Shown here piece after piece: positions 38,601 to 52,350 of a stretch of 64,000 bases of DNA. The notes beneath the pieces are model-generated. The model was not told the DNA's origin and did no database searches. It saw only the letters and a list, made by a program, of their open reading frames with translations. The position numbers and the translations under genes were made by a program. The first letter of the stretch is position 1. Each line of letters opens with the position of its first letter. Source of the DNA: Rapana venosa (taxonomy: Eukaryota; Mollusca; Gastropoda; Neogastropoda; Muricidae); the NCBI GenBank assembly GCA_028751875.1, contig CM054141.1, forward strand, positions 42,443,541-42,507,540, in the 5' to 3' direction.

Positions 38601-41600
38601 TTCCTAAATTAGTAGTCCTGTCTCTGTATCTGTATGTTTGATCTCATTATATGTAGAATATACTCTGTAATGTATCTGTCTGAACAAAGATTATATACCC
38701 CGTGGTACATTTGAACTAAATAAGTAAAGATTTGATCTACTGATGTAGGATATGCCTCACTTTTTAAATCTTATCATTGCCATAGCTGTCAGTTTCCCCC
38801 ACTTTCAGCTGCTCTCAGCGACTATCCATCTCATCCCATCCCAGCCCAGCTGGTGCTAATTATGACAGGAATTGACTACACTTGGACTTGGGTAAAGGAA
38901 GTGGCATTTTAATTTTAGCACTGGCCCTATACCCTTGACTGAGTTATTCTAGATTTGCATGCTGTGATGCAAATGTTCAAACTTAAATAGTGTTGCCTTT
39001 ACTCTGTATTTCATCTTCAGTCTGAACTGGAATAGTGTAAAACTGTTGTCCTCTGAACTAAAATCTGTAGTGTTTCGTTACCCTCAGGACTAAAATCGAT
39101 TCTAAAGAATATTGAATCAAAATCTGAAGTAGTGTGTTCTTTGTTTTGTTTGTTTGTTTAAAAAAAAAGCGTAGATGTCTCCTGCAGTTTACCTGCATTG
39201 GCCATGACTAAAATAATGTAGATAATAATGTAGCCCCTGTGTCAATCTGTAGTTCTGAAATAAAACAGTTTAGGCAGTAACTAGTGGCTGCTCCTGCAAG
39301 ATGTTAGTAGTATCAATTACACCCTGTATATATATCTGAAATAGAAGTGTAAGCTTGTCTTGTGTGCTGCTTATACTTACGTGAAATGTTGTACAGCACT
39401 ATGTGTTTACTTTATCTTATTGCACTATACTGTAGTCTTTTGATTTGCTATGCAGTATTGATTGTCTTGCTTTCCTCTTGGTTTTTGTCAGAAATATGGT
39501 GGTCTTTGTCTTAAGCTATGTTTATACACATTCCTAAATTCTTAATAAAAGAAACAGAAAAACTAAACCGTAGACCAAGGCTCCCCCTTCCCCCCCCCCC
39601 CCCCCACCAACCAACAGGTTGTAATAATGTTCCTTCAAGTTTGCCTCAATTGACCTAGGATCCCGTTTTTTGGTACATCAAGCCCACCATACCATCACTT
39701 AAAAGAAATTGTATAATGTAATCAAAAAAATGTACCATTTGAAGTGGTTATGTAAAAGAAATTGTATGATATAATCATAAAAAGTGTGTCATTTGAAGTG
39801 GCTTGGAAGAGTAGAGTAGATCAATCAGACTATCATTGTCCAGTTTTACAGAATGATACTTTTTTTTTTAAAGTGCAACTGATGATTTTTGACAGTTTAA
39901 AGAAACTGCTTCAGTGCAGAAAAATCCTAGGGTTTCAGTCATCTATTGAGCCGAAAGTAGTGGAAAGAGTTAACTCACCTCGCTTTCACATACTGCTGCT
40001 CTGTTGGAATGTTGTCGTAGAAAACAACCACATTTCATTTACAATGTCTTGTCACAGCTAGGTGTTTCATCAGTGTCCACTGCTGTTCTTAATGCAGTTT
40101 ATCGACTTAGTTGTATGCTGCTGTTGCGTTAACTTTTTCTGATTTTAAAAATAGTACTGATGCCGTTTACATATCTCTGCATTTTATAACCCAGAAAATA
40201 CAGCAGTTATTAAAAAAACACAAAAAAGCATGCTGAGCTTTTGAAGAAATTTGCAAAACAAATTTGCAGCTTAACCTTTACTGGATCTCGCTTTTGACTA
40301 CACGTGCAGGATGGCGTGGGTCTTTCACGACCCATACTCATTAAAGAGCCTTTTCAGTGCATATTCCTAAAAGGATGGCGCGGGTCTTCCACGACCCAGT
40401 GGTTGTTATTTCCGCGATGCCAGTAGGCCGAGGCAGTTGCTGCTAGACTAGCACCGTCCAACAATGGCAGTGGCCTCCGTGCATGTTAAAGATCCCATGG
40501 GAGTAGAAAGTCGAAAAGAGAAGGGAATGTCCCGGCTGCTATGGTCAAAATTGGTAGGTCCCTGTTCCCTAATCCCATTCCCCAAACTTGGTACCCAACG
40601 AAATCGGAGTGAAGTCAACTGTGCTCTTCGAGTACAGTGTGGGAAACCAGTTCCTGGTAAACAGGCTCACACATACCCAGCCATGCTGGAACGCCACAAA
40701 AAAACAAAAAACAAAAAAAAGCAAATGGTGCTCAGTACAATGCATTGTGAGTGATGTGGACGAAGGTGCCTCGAAGCTTATGCTGTCTCCTGAATTTCTG
40801 GCAGATTGGGCGACGCACCCAGTGCACACTCTGACTGTATGCTCTGGGCAGATGAACTCTGCACATAGGCACATCTCTGCTGGGTTTTTCTGTCTTTTTT
40901 CCATGGGCAGAACAAGCATCATTTTCGCTCAGGGGTGCCACTCTCATTGCTGTTGCATTTGCGCCCTTTTGATGTTGGCTGCTGTGGCTTGTTTTTTCTG
41001 GGCTTTTTGGCCTTTGGTGCCTGCTGCTCATCACTGGCCTGCTCAATGTTGGCAATCACCTTGTGGGCAGTCTGGGCAAGGTGCCTTGGAAGTGCCACTC
41101 GGGAGGCACGTCTCTTGATTTGTGCTACAATCATTTCCTCAGCGATGCTGCGGATGAAAGTAGCAGCGTATCCCCACCTGCCAGCCGATGGTCTGGGAAG
41201 TTGATGATGGCCCAGATGCGACGTGCAGCAATGGTCGCCAGATCCATGATATTGCTGAACATGACCATGGGCCACCGCTTTGTCTTGCGTTTTATTGTGA
41301 ACGCATGGGCCATTTTGTCCAGGGTGTCCACTGCCCCTTTTATGGAATTATAAAACAGGATGATCTCTGGTTTCTTTTTTGCAGAACCTTCGTTCACAAC
41401 ACCATTGTTATGCATTGTGCTGAGTACCACTGTGCTCTTCCTCCTTTTGCTCTGGTAATTCACCAGAGTGACAACACTGCTGTAGCTGAATTCAGATCCA
41501 TGCAAGGGAAGCTTCTTGGGATCTTTGAATGAGGTGGGAAGAAATCTCTTGTTTGATCTCACTGTCCCTACCATGGTCAAACCTTTTTGCAGGAGTGTTT

Positions 41601-44600
41601 TTAGCCAGTGTGAGGTCGGTGAAGTAATTGTCACACGTGACGTTCCTTCCACTCTTGCAAAAAGGTTCTGCCAGCTGGAGAGCAACATTGCGGCCAAGAT
41701 TGACCTGCCTGTCCTGACCAGCTGGCCGACCAAGGTAGGGAATGCCAAACAAAGGGTAGTTATCTTCAGCATCAGCTACCCAAAATACTTTGATACCGTA
41801 GCGGTCAGGCTTGGACGGCAAATACTGCAGAAAACTGCATCGCCCCCTGAAAGGAACCAACTGCTCATCAATCGTGAGCAGTGGACCTGGGATATAATGC
41901 TTGAGATTTCCCATGAAATCATCCCAAATTTCCCTAAAGGGGGCGAATGCATCTCGTTGCCGTCTGGCATTGCGTGTTCTTTTTTGTCGAAGCGCATGTA
42001 TGTCAGAAGCGTTTGAAAACGCTTCCGGCTCATACATGCCCTTGCAACACCCCAACCATACACTGTATCCCACACTTCTACTGTGGATGCAAGGTTTTGC
42101 TTTTTGGATCCAAGGAAGAGGAGCAGACCAAGTAAACCTTCCATCTCGACTTCGTTGGTTTCAACCCAGGCCTCTTGAAGTACCCTGCGCCCTTCGGTGA
42201 AGTCTTGAAAAGTGGTCCGCCCGGGCTGAAGAAACATTCCTACTGGGTCTTCCACGACCCGCACCATCCTTTTAGGAATAAGCAGCGTTCTTCCTCTTTA
42301 AAATGTGTGGGTCTTCCACGACCCGCACAATCCTGTGTGTATAGTTAAAATGTTGCGTCAAATAACAATAATTCTATTTCACGCACATCAATGAAATTTT
42401 ATTTGCCGAAAGTTTTTTAGGTTCTTGACAAAGTCATGAATTTTCGTGAAGATAGCTCAAATAGTTTAAGAGATATAAGACTTTTTATGTGCCTCTGGGT
42501 CGTGGGCGACCCAGGAAGTCCGGTAAAGGTTAAAGAGTCTAAAATAGTTAAAAGGTATCATGAATGGTTTTTGGTGCATTGGAAAAGCTAAAAACTAGCT
42601 TGACAACATTGATAGCCACTCTTCTTGTGTTGTATATTCAGAGAAAACTATTCCTGGCTTTCCTGACTTGCGTTTGCTAATCTCTGTGTTGTAAACAGCC
42701 ACACTTGCTTACCCTGAAGTTATTGATTTGGATGCTTTACCTCCAGGTAACTGAATGATGTGGGCTTAGTGCTATGATGAGGTGGAAGGGGCTGCAAGAT
42801 TGCTGCTGTTTGTTTGGGTGGAGGATGGTTGGGGGATAGAATGCCACTTAATGTTTGTTACGTGTATGTGGTTTATAATCTAGACTGGAGTTGTGGAGTA
42901 CACAGATTCTGTAGGTAATGTGTGTATTTAGGGTTTTTTTGGGTGTAACTCAGAAAATGTGTTTATTTTATGGAATGTGTAATTTTATTGAGTGTGGTAT
43001 ATTTAGTCTGTATTGCCTTTTACTAGTTTGTTGTAATTTGATACTTATAAAAATACACATGAGTAAAATCATATATTGAAGAAAGATTACACAGCAGATT
43101 AAAGATGTTTTGATTGTCATATTTTGCAGAACAAACATTTAATGCCGCTACATTTTACTAGAGGCATAACACAGATCAGTGTCTGCTGCCTTCATTAAGA
43201 AGCCATGCACTGCAGAGCACTTATCTACTTATGCCAATAGATGTAAATTTCAGTATCAGTGTGTATTATTTAGTAGCCACGAATGCTTGCTGGTAGCATA
43301 GTACAAGTCAGTGTATATCATTTTCTGTAGATGGGCATGAATGCTATTGTATTGATGTAAGTATCTTAGCACACAACAGAACAGATTATTTTTCTGCAAG
43401 TTGTTGTGAGTTCTCTTTGTGTTCATACTAGTTGCTGAGTACAGGGTCAGCGCAAGTCATTGTCTGTGAATAATCAGAGTATTGTAGTAAGGTTATATTG
43501 GTTGCTGAGCATAGTGCACGGATGAAGGCTTTTTATGATTTTCATCCTGAAAACTGGTGGCAGTATCTGATTTAGTATTGCAAGCTTTAATTACATTTAT
43601 GTGTGCAAGTCTGATGGTGAGTTTAAACTGTTAATGGTTACCATCATCTTGGATTGACAGCAGTCAGAAGTGCTGTATTTTCCTCCCAAAACATGTTAAA
43701 ATTTTTTTTTTTTTTAGCAGAACGGTGCCAAATCATTTACCCTCACCTCTTGCCACAGTAGACTTTTACTCTGAGTTTATGGAAAACTGTGTAGTGCAGG
43801 CATTTCAGATACAGAATGACAGAATGACCAGATTTGCAGCCCAGCACCCATGTCAAACAGGATCAATATTCTGTAGTCTATGGGCTTCAGTTTCATCATA
43901 TTTTATAATCTGAGTGTGTCTTATAAAAAGTATAGTAGTTTTTCATCATATATTATAATCTGAGTTCATCTTTTAAAAAGTATAGTACTTCTCTATGATT
44001 CAGTGGTGGAGATTATGAAGGCAGTGTGCCCTGAATTCTGGAAAATGTATATTAAGTTACATTTATGATTTGACATCTCTGATTTAGTTCTCCTCACCTA
44101 TCAGACACAAACAAACGCCTTCTCCATACTCGGAGGCATTTCAATAAAAAGATAACACAGGTCATTTTGTTGTGTAAAAAAAGATCCTATTCTTCAGGTC
44201 ACTGGTTTAGCTACATGATTTATATATTGAATTGGTAGCATTTTTTGTTGCTTTATTTATTTATTTATTTTTTTAAGTGTGCCTATAATTAAGAGCTGAG
44301 CAGCATTGAAGACATTTGTGGTGTGTGCTGTGACCAGCTACATGCTTCTGTTGGTTGTCTTTTTTTGTTTGTTTTTTTGTGAAGGTTTACCTGCCTGGTT
44401 ACTGTTGGAGTCTTCAGCACTGCCTTGTACGTTTTGGTTGTGGTGTGGTTGGTGTGCATGCCATGTGCAGTGTTGTGTGTATTACCTCCCTCCTCCTTTC
44501 TGGTTTCTGTTCCGTGTATGGGTTGCTTGTGTTGCTGTACTCATTCATTTTGAAGTATTTTGTATGGAACATTTTTTAAAGGGGAGGAGGTTTGTTTAAT

Positions 44601-47600
44601 GTAACCGAAAAGAATGATGCCTTGCTTTTATTGCTTTATTTCTTATTTATGAATTTTCCAGGTTGGGAAGCTTGTTTTGATTTTTCAGGATCCCTGCCGT
44701 TGGTTTTGACTGGAGGGTTTTTTCTTTTTTTTTCTTTTCCTTTTGGTTTCTACATCAACATTAAATTTGGGTTTTGTTTTGTTTTGTTTTTTTAAACAGA
44801 TGAAAATATCTTTAGAGATGAAAACTTTAAAGCCAAGAATACCTTTGGAGAATGACAAATGATAAAAGCAGAGAATTGCAGGAGTGTTGTTGTGATCTCT
44901 GTTCGGGACTAACGTGTGTGTGTGTTTGTGTGTGTGTGTATGCATGCCATCTTTATTATGTAATTTGTGTGCGTATGCATGCTAACTATTATTGAATAAG
45001 GTGTGAGTATTTTAAAGCCAGTCAGTTGATGTGCTCATTGCAGGCTGTATACTATAAATTTCTTTTTTTTTAAAACAACATTGATATACACACATTCCAC
45101 CATACAAAGATGCAAACAATTATTAAAAACGGTGTAGAACATGATAAAGTTTTTATTCAGAGGATAATGAGCAAGGAGTTCTGAGAAAATGCATGATCCT
45201 GGGTTCTACCATGGTCCTGTTTGTAAACAAAATGAAAAAAAAGTGAAAGGAAACACGCAGAATTTGTAGCCTTTGCACACACGCTCTTTGGACTGCCTCA
45301 AGGCTGATTATTATTATTGTTCCATGTGACAGAAGTTATGGGACGTAATACTCTAGTCATATAAGTTGGCAATATATGGCATGGAATTTGCACCTTTAAT
45401 GTACAAGGATTATGTTTGCCTGTTTTTCTCTATCCATAAAGTTACAAACATACATGTAAATGGGTAACGTGTACATGAACTCATAGACATCCAGATACAT
45501 TTGAGTATAGCACTACTGACAACACGGCAAACATGCACTCATACTTGCACTCACAGAGGGTTTTTTGTTTTAAGAACTGATATTGATAATTATTGTAAAC
45601 AGTGTAGGGCATGGTTAGTTATATTAAGAAGTGTGTATTGTTGACATTGTGACTAAATTGAAAAGTGTGTATTATTGATATTGTGACAAAATTTGGGTTT
45701 GTTGGTTTAAAAAAAAAAGTTTTTCTTTTCAGATTCAGTCTGAAGTATCATCACAGTGTAAATTGTATCCACAGATATTCTGATTACTTATTCTAGCATT
45801 CTCATATTGTAAACCTGCCCCTCACCTCCTATTTTGATATGTAACAAATCTGTATCCTCCCCCCCCCCCCCCCCCCCCCCACCTCCCCCCAATGATTGTC
45901 ATAGTTTGTGTGTGTTGGATTTGTTGTTTCTGATTATTTTTCCTTAAATTTGACCAAGAATAATTGAGTTAAAGTACATACTTCTTTTAATTTTTTTCTC
46001 AAGAAGTTAATGCAGGTTTACTTATGTATGTTTATTTAGCTGGAATTTTATTGCTTCAGTCTAAAGGTATATAACCAGGCACCACTTTGAACTTTTCATT
46101 GATTTTTGTCAAATGCCTAGAGGGGTAGGAAGGGAAGGATTGATCATTTTTGTTTTGTTGGTTGGGTTTGAGGGGGAGGGGGATTTCTTTATCTTCTTTT
46201 TACATGTGGATACTTTTATACCTATTTGTATCAGCCCCATTAGCCCAACATCACCGTCATGTTTAAAGACCACCCCCCAAAAAAATCCCAACAACAACAA
46301 CAAAACAACAACAACAAAACAAGAAGAAGACAATCGGTGCTTCATTGCCATGTTCACACTAAAAGAAATATGATCCATTTACATCAGTGTCAGTTGATAC
46401 CTGTAGGATTGTTGGAGAAATCTGTCACAATGCTTAAAAAACCCACACAAATTGAGCAGGATTGAAAGCAAGAAAAGGAGTGTCTAGATTACGGTAGGTA
46501 AAAAGTTACTGTATATTAAAACAACAGCAGTAACAACAACAACAAAACCAACTGAAAGAAAAAGAAAAGTGTGTCTGGCTTATCTATCAAAAAAAATTTA
46601 TGATTCCTAAATAACAAAATATTTGAATTTTTGTTCTCTCTCTCTCTTTCTGTCTCTGTATCTCTGTCTGTCTCTTTGTATCTGTCTGTCTCTGTCTGTC
46701 TCTCTCTCTTTCCCCTCTCTCTTCCTTTTCCTTTGTTCATTTCCTCCTTCCCTCAGTCCTACCACCACTCCATCCTATCTAAGCCTGTCTGTGTGCTCTT
46801 TTCTCTGTTTTTGTGTGTGTGTGTGAGTGTGCCCCCCCCCCCCCTTCCCTCAACACATCTGTTCCTTCGCCTTACCTCCCCACCCCCCTCTCCCCCCCCA
46901 ATTTCCTCTTCATTGTGTATTCCTGCATCACCAGTGGTTGCTCACAAATAGTAGCATTGATGTGTATCATCATTTGAACAGTCGTGTATGTCTGCTCAGT
47001 TGTATCTTGCTCGTAATAACAAGGTGGAGATTTCCTGTGTGTTGAGCTGATCTTGCACTTGATGAAAGAAAATGAAGTGTTCTTGTGTGATCACTTGATC
47101 TTGCACATGATAAGAAAATGTTTTCTTGTGTGCTCAGTTGATCTTGCACATGATAAGAATATGAAGTTTTCTTGTGTGCTCAGTTGATCTTGCACATGAT
47201 AAGAAAATGAAGTTTTCTTGTGTGCTCAGTTGATCTTGCACATGATGAAAGAAATGAAGTCTTCTTGTGTGCTCACTTGATCTTGCACAAGATAAGAAAG
47301 TGAAGTTTACTTGTGTGCTCAGTTGATCTTGCACATGATTAGATGGATTATTATGTGTGCTCAGTTGATCTTGTATAATAGCAAGGTGAATATTTTGTGT
47401 GCTCAGTTGATATTTTCTGTGTGCACAGTTAATCTGGCATATGTTAAGAAGATGAGAAAGAGAAAAGTTCTTATGAAGTGTCAGGGGAAAAGGAATAATT
47501 ATTTTACAGTCTTTGGTGCTGACATCTCACCTAGAAAGTCTGGGTCATACTACAAAATTTTGTTGGAAAATAATCGATAGGTGGTAGCAATAAACAAAAC

Positions 47601-50600
47601 ACAAAAAAAAGACAATGAAAAAACAAATAAAGCAAATCAAAACAAAACAAAACCCCCCTGAAAAAAACAAACCATACCAAAACAAAGCAAAACCAGCCAA
47701 CCGAACAAGCAATAATACCCCCCCCCCCCTCCCCCAAGAAACAAAAAAAAAAGATCCCCATTAACTGTTCATGATTTTTGTCCATTCTTTATCATAATGC
47801 ATTTGATTTTCCAGTGCTGTGGATCATCATATATACTGTGGTTTGGTAGGCTTTGTTTCTTTGTCAGTTTGTTTTTGTTTGGTTGTAAACTTAGCAGTAT
47901 TGTGTTTGAACAGCATGTTGGTGACAGTGGCTGGGAATTTGAACTGTATGTTTAATTAAAACATTGTGCAAAGTTTAAACAACATGTTTTGGTAGCAGGT
48001 TGAACCGCATGTTATAGACGTTGTTGGAAATTTGAATCATATGTTGATGATATTGATGCGCATTTTTTTGACTTTGTTGGAATTTGACATTGTTGGGAGT
48101 TTGAGTCGCATGATGGTGACATTGCTGCGGATTTGAACTTATTGGCAATGGTTGGAGTTTGAATTGCATGTTGGTGATGTGTATTGAATCACATGTTGAT
48201 GACATCGTTGGCAATATGTCAGGAATGAACATTTTGTGTCATATAACGGAGGCTGTCCCATTTTTATTTTTAATTTTTGTTCCCTTTCTTGTGGATATCT
48301 TGCTGCATGAAGTAATCAGTATAATGTATGTATATGTACAAGTTATTTTAAGAAAAACGCTTTTGATGATTAATTTATCTTTTTTTGTATATAGTAAAAG
48401 TAATTAAATAACCACTGTATGTCAATATTGAAATATCAGCTTGTGCTTATACTAAGGTCTGCTAATCAGACTTCATATTAAGAAACATATTTTATGCTAA
48501 GTCCTTTGGATGAGACTGTAAACTGAGGTGCTGTGTGTGAACACATGCAGACCATCTTGCACAAACATTACAACCTGTTACACCATTCAGAAGAGTAGGC
48601 CATTGCATGGCGGTAGGAACAGATAACTAACTTGAAAAAAAAACATGTTGATGTTGTGTTTGGACATCAGTCTCAAAGTTGGAATGCCGTTAATGGTGGG
48701 CAAACGGTTGTGTAAGCAAAATCTTACCATTGGTGAAGCTAGCCAAGGAATGGGGAAGAAAACTCCACTTTGTGCTATGTGACCACTGGTATGCTAGCTA
48801 ACGGATCTGGCTGGCTGGCCTGTCTGTGGTGGTAATATTAAGTTGGCTGACATCACTAGAGTGCATTGGCCAAGAAGTTGATGGTAGTTTTGGTTTGTTT
48901 TGGTTTTTTAAATGTTGCATCTGGTCATATTCCTGGTTAGATATTTAGTGCTGTGATGACTTAGCCTTTTTCACCTTTTTTGCTGTCTGTATTGCTTCAT
49001 GGTCATGTTGAGGTATAATTTCATGTAGTGAAAATGAGCTTTCCTTTTTCAGTATCAAAGTATTATTGCACTTAGTGAAAAAAGACCCCTACCTTTTCCG
49101 TATGTTTCTGATTTTATTGTGAGAAGATTGTTGTGTTTGTTTTTAGCCAAAGAATAATGGATTCTTGAAACAGAAATCTGTATGTCAAGAGACTGACTTG
49201 TTTTTGTTTTTTTTTGGTTTCCATTGCAGCAAACCGGTACAATGCCAGCTTTGGTGGTGTGGATTCACCAGCTTTGTGAGTCTTGTTTTGTCTCTCTGTC
49301 TCCTTTTGGATTTTGTTTTCTCTCTTCGTATATCCCTTCCTCTCTTACTGTCATTTTCTCTCTGTCTCTGCCTCTTCCCCTCCCTCTCTCTCTGATACGA
49401 CCTCTGTGGTTGGCAAGGCTATTAGCAATATGATTGGATTGGATTTGCGTCTCTCTGTCTGTCTGTCTGTGTCTTCTCTCTCTGTGTCTCTGTCTGTCTG
49501 TCTCTCTCGCTCTCACTCTGTGTCTCTCCCTCATTTTTCCTTGTCTGTATGTCTTGTCTGTCTGTCTCTCTCTGTGCTCTCGTCTCTCTCTCTCTGTGTC
49601 CTCCTTTCCGTCTGATGTCTTTGTCTGTTCTCTCTCTCTGGTCTCTGTCTGTCTCTCTCTTTCCTCGTTCTTCCCCTTTCCCCTTTTCTGTATGTCTTTG
49701 TCTGTGTCTTCTCTCTCTGTGTCTCTGTCTGTCTGTCTCTTTCGCTCTGTGTCTCTCCCTCTTTTTTCCCCTGTCTGTATGTCTTTGTCTGTCTGTGTCT
49801 CTCTACCTGTGTCTTTCTCTCGCTCATTCTTTTTCACTTTTTTTTCCTCGATCTGTCTATTCCTTGAGGAGTCTTCATACTGTTAACTAATCATAAGTTG
49901 TTAAACGCATGCATGAGCTTTTAGACAAGCTGTTTTACGATGCAGGTTTGGTGCTATATCTCATGCATAGTTGTATGCATTATGGGCTAGGCATGCTTTG
50001 TGTGTGTGTGTGTGTGTGTGTGTGTGGTGAGTGAGTGAGTGTGTGTGTGTGTGAGTGAGTGAGTGTGTTTGTGTGCATGTGCGTGCGTGTGTTGGTGTGT
50101 GCGTGCATGTGTGAGAGTGTTTGCATTATGCTTTGATGAAACTGCTAACTAGATAACATTAGAAACGGCCTGGTTTACTAACAAGAGTGTCTTTTTTCTT
50201 TTTTTTAAGCACATTGTGAATGAAAATTTAGACAGTCTGTTTTTATAAAACTTTTGGAAGAAAGGATTTCCTGTAGGATTCTAGATAGTAGCCTAGAAAA
50301 TATCTCCACCCAGGGAAGGGTCAGCTGGTTGTTCATTATGTATTTGTTAAGATGTTTTGGGTTGTTCGATTTTTTAAAAGATGTTTGGGGGGAGATGATT
50401 GGGGTAGGGGAGGGGGTGATAATATGGAAGGGAGGTGGTTCAGGGTGTACATGCGTGCTCCTGTGTTTGTGTGTGTGTGTGGGTTCCGACTGTGTATGTT
50501 ACGTCATGGCAGACTCCAGTATAAAATTTGAGTCATTTTTACCAGGAGAGAACAGCACCGATATTGTGCTACCTTTTTATTATATATTTAATTTAAAGTT

Positions 50601-52315
50601 ACTTGTGTGTGCATGTATGTAACAAAGTAATGTTTGTTTCCTGTGAGAATGGTTCCTCCCTGCTAAATGTTGCCAGAAACAACTCTTGTTGCCACGATTT
50701 ATTTCACCTGTGCTAAGTGTATGTTTCACACAGGTTATAAAAAAAAATTTCTGAAAGACTCACACTCAGACCACCAAATGGTGTGGTTGATGGGAGGAAA
50801 AAGTCTGGCTCTAGATTTGAGTGAACCTCTGACCTCAGGTTGTCTAGTTAGGTGCATGACCATAAGACCACAGATCCACTGTGGGTATGTTTGTTAAACA
50901 TATATCTCAATGTGGAGTTACAGAGACGTGGAGTTGTCATACCTGCACCATCACAGTGACTTTCAAGGGAAAGGGTATGAGGAGTGTGGGAGCAAGAGCT
51001 TTTTAAACAAATCTTTTTAAATACCATTTTATTAGCATCAAAGCCTGTGGCTTTAAGTTTATTTTAGCCCTTATGTAGTGAAAGGAAGTGTGGCGCTGAT
51101 TTGCATGTAGTGAACACTAGTGCTTTGCTAATGCTTTTGCCTTGTCATTTTTCTTCCCCATTCCCCCTATTTGTTTTTTTTTGCCTGCATCTGAAGTGGG
51201 AGCGTGAAGAAGAGAACTTCAAGTGACTACACTGGGAGCAGCATGTAAGTTGTTTATGGTAGTGTGCGTGCGTGTGCGTGTGCACGCATGCGTGCGTGTG
51301 TGTGTGTTTGTATTGATCCATTATATGAGAGGAAAGCCCAACAGATTCTAATGACTGTTGGTCCAGTACATAATTTTTATTGAGAACAGGTCGGGTGCTG
51401 ATCTGTTTCTCCTCACCATTTATTTTTTGTGTATTGAGATGCTGAAAGATTTTCATACTGCTTTTGCTGAGTAATGAATCATATATGTCAAAATATATTG
51501 ATTTAATGCATCATTTCAAATAGTGAAGGTTAGCACCAGTCTTTTCGTCATTTCATCTAAAATTTAAAAAAGAAGAACTTTTAAAAAGTAATAAATAAAG
51601 TCTATGTTTTTAAAGTCTATTCTTAAAGTTCTTCAAAAAATATGAGCAAAGACCATTACGATAGCCAATTTTGAAGTGAGACATACAAATGTGTACTTTC
51701 GTTAAAAATGTCTTTAAAGAAAAAAATAGAAATGATTATCTTAAGAAGAAAAGAAACAAAAAACCCAACCGATTCAGTGATTTTTTTTTTTATCCTGCTG
51801 CTTTCCCCCTCAAAGCTAAAGCTTATGGCTAGCATGTGTATGTTAAGCATAACAGCTGAGGGAAGTCAGATTCTGAAGCATAGTATTAGAATGGGTTTCA
51901 TTTTTGCTTTGAATTGACCACATCATTGGCTGGCTTGTTCATGTGTGGATTTACTCATGCATGAAAACCTTGTGGCTGCTATTTCAGACTAGACTAGTTT
52001 GATTTGAAAGAAGTAACCTGTTTTGTTTTTTTATAGGTAATTTGTAGTTAGAGTACAGTATGTGTTTTTTGTTGTTTTTGTTTTGGTTTCGTCTGTTTTA
52101 TTTATGTTTTTGTGAAAAATTTATCGATACCAGGACTTAACTTTGTGAGTGACTGCCCATGCACATGTACATGCATATACAAATACACACACATATTCTT
52201 TTTCTCTCATATGCGCATACTTTCACCCATGCATGCCTACATGTGTGCGCACAACGCACACTTGCACATGCACACACACACATGCACACACCCCACACAC
52301 ACACACACACAACAC

Positions 52316-52350
<35 letters not shown>

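Larger units (their letters stand above)
40275..42529 (-). mobile_element. piggyBac-family DNA transposon, 2,255 bp
   Basis: It is flanked by TTAA on both sides (40271-40274 and 42530-42533), the piggyBac target duplication. Termini match: CCTTTACTGGA at the left and, on the - strand, CCTTTACCGGA at the right. Subterminal blocks are inverted copies of each other and carry palindromes GGGTCTTCCACGACCC or variants at 40318, 40382, 42245, 42309 and 42497. A decayed transposase lies on the - strand. It sits in intron 22, antisense to GRAF. Confidence 0.93.
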
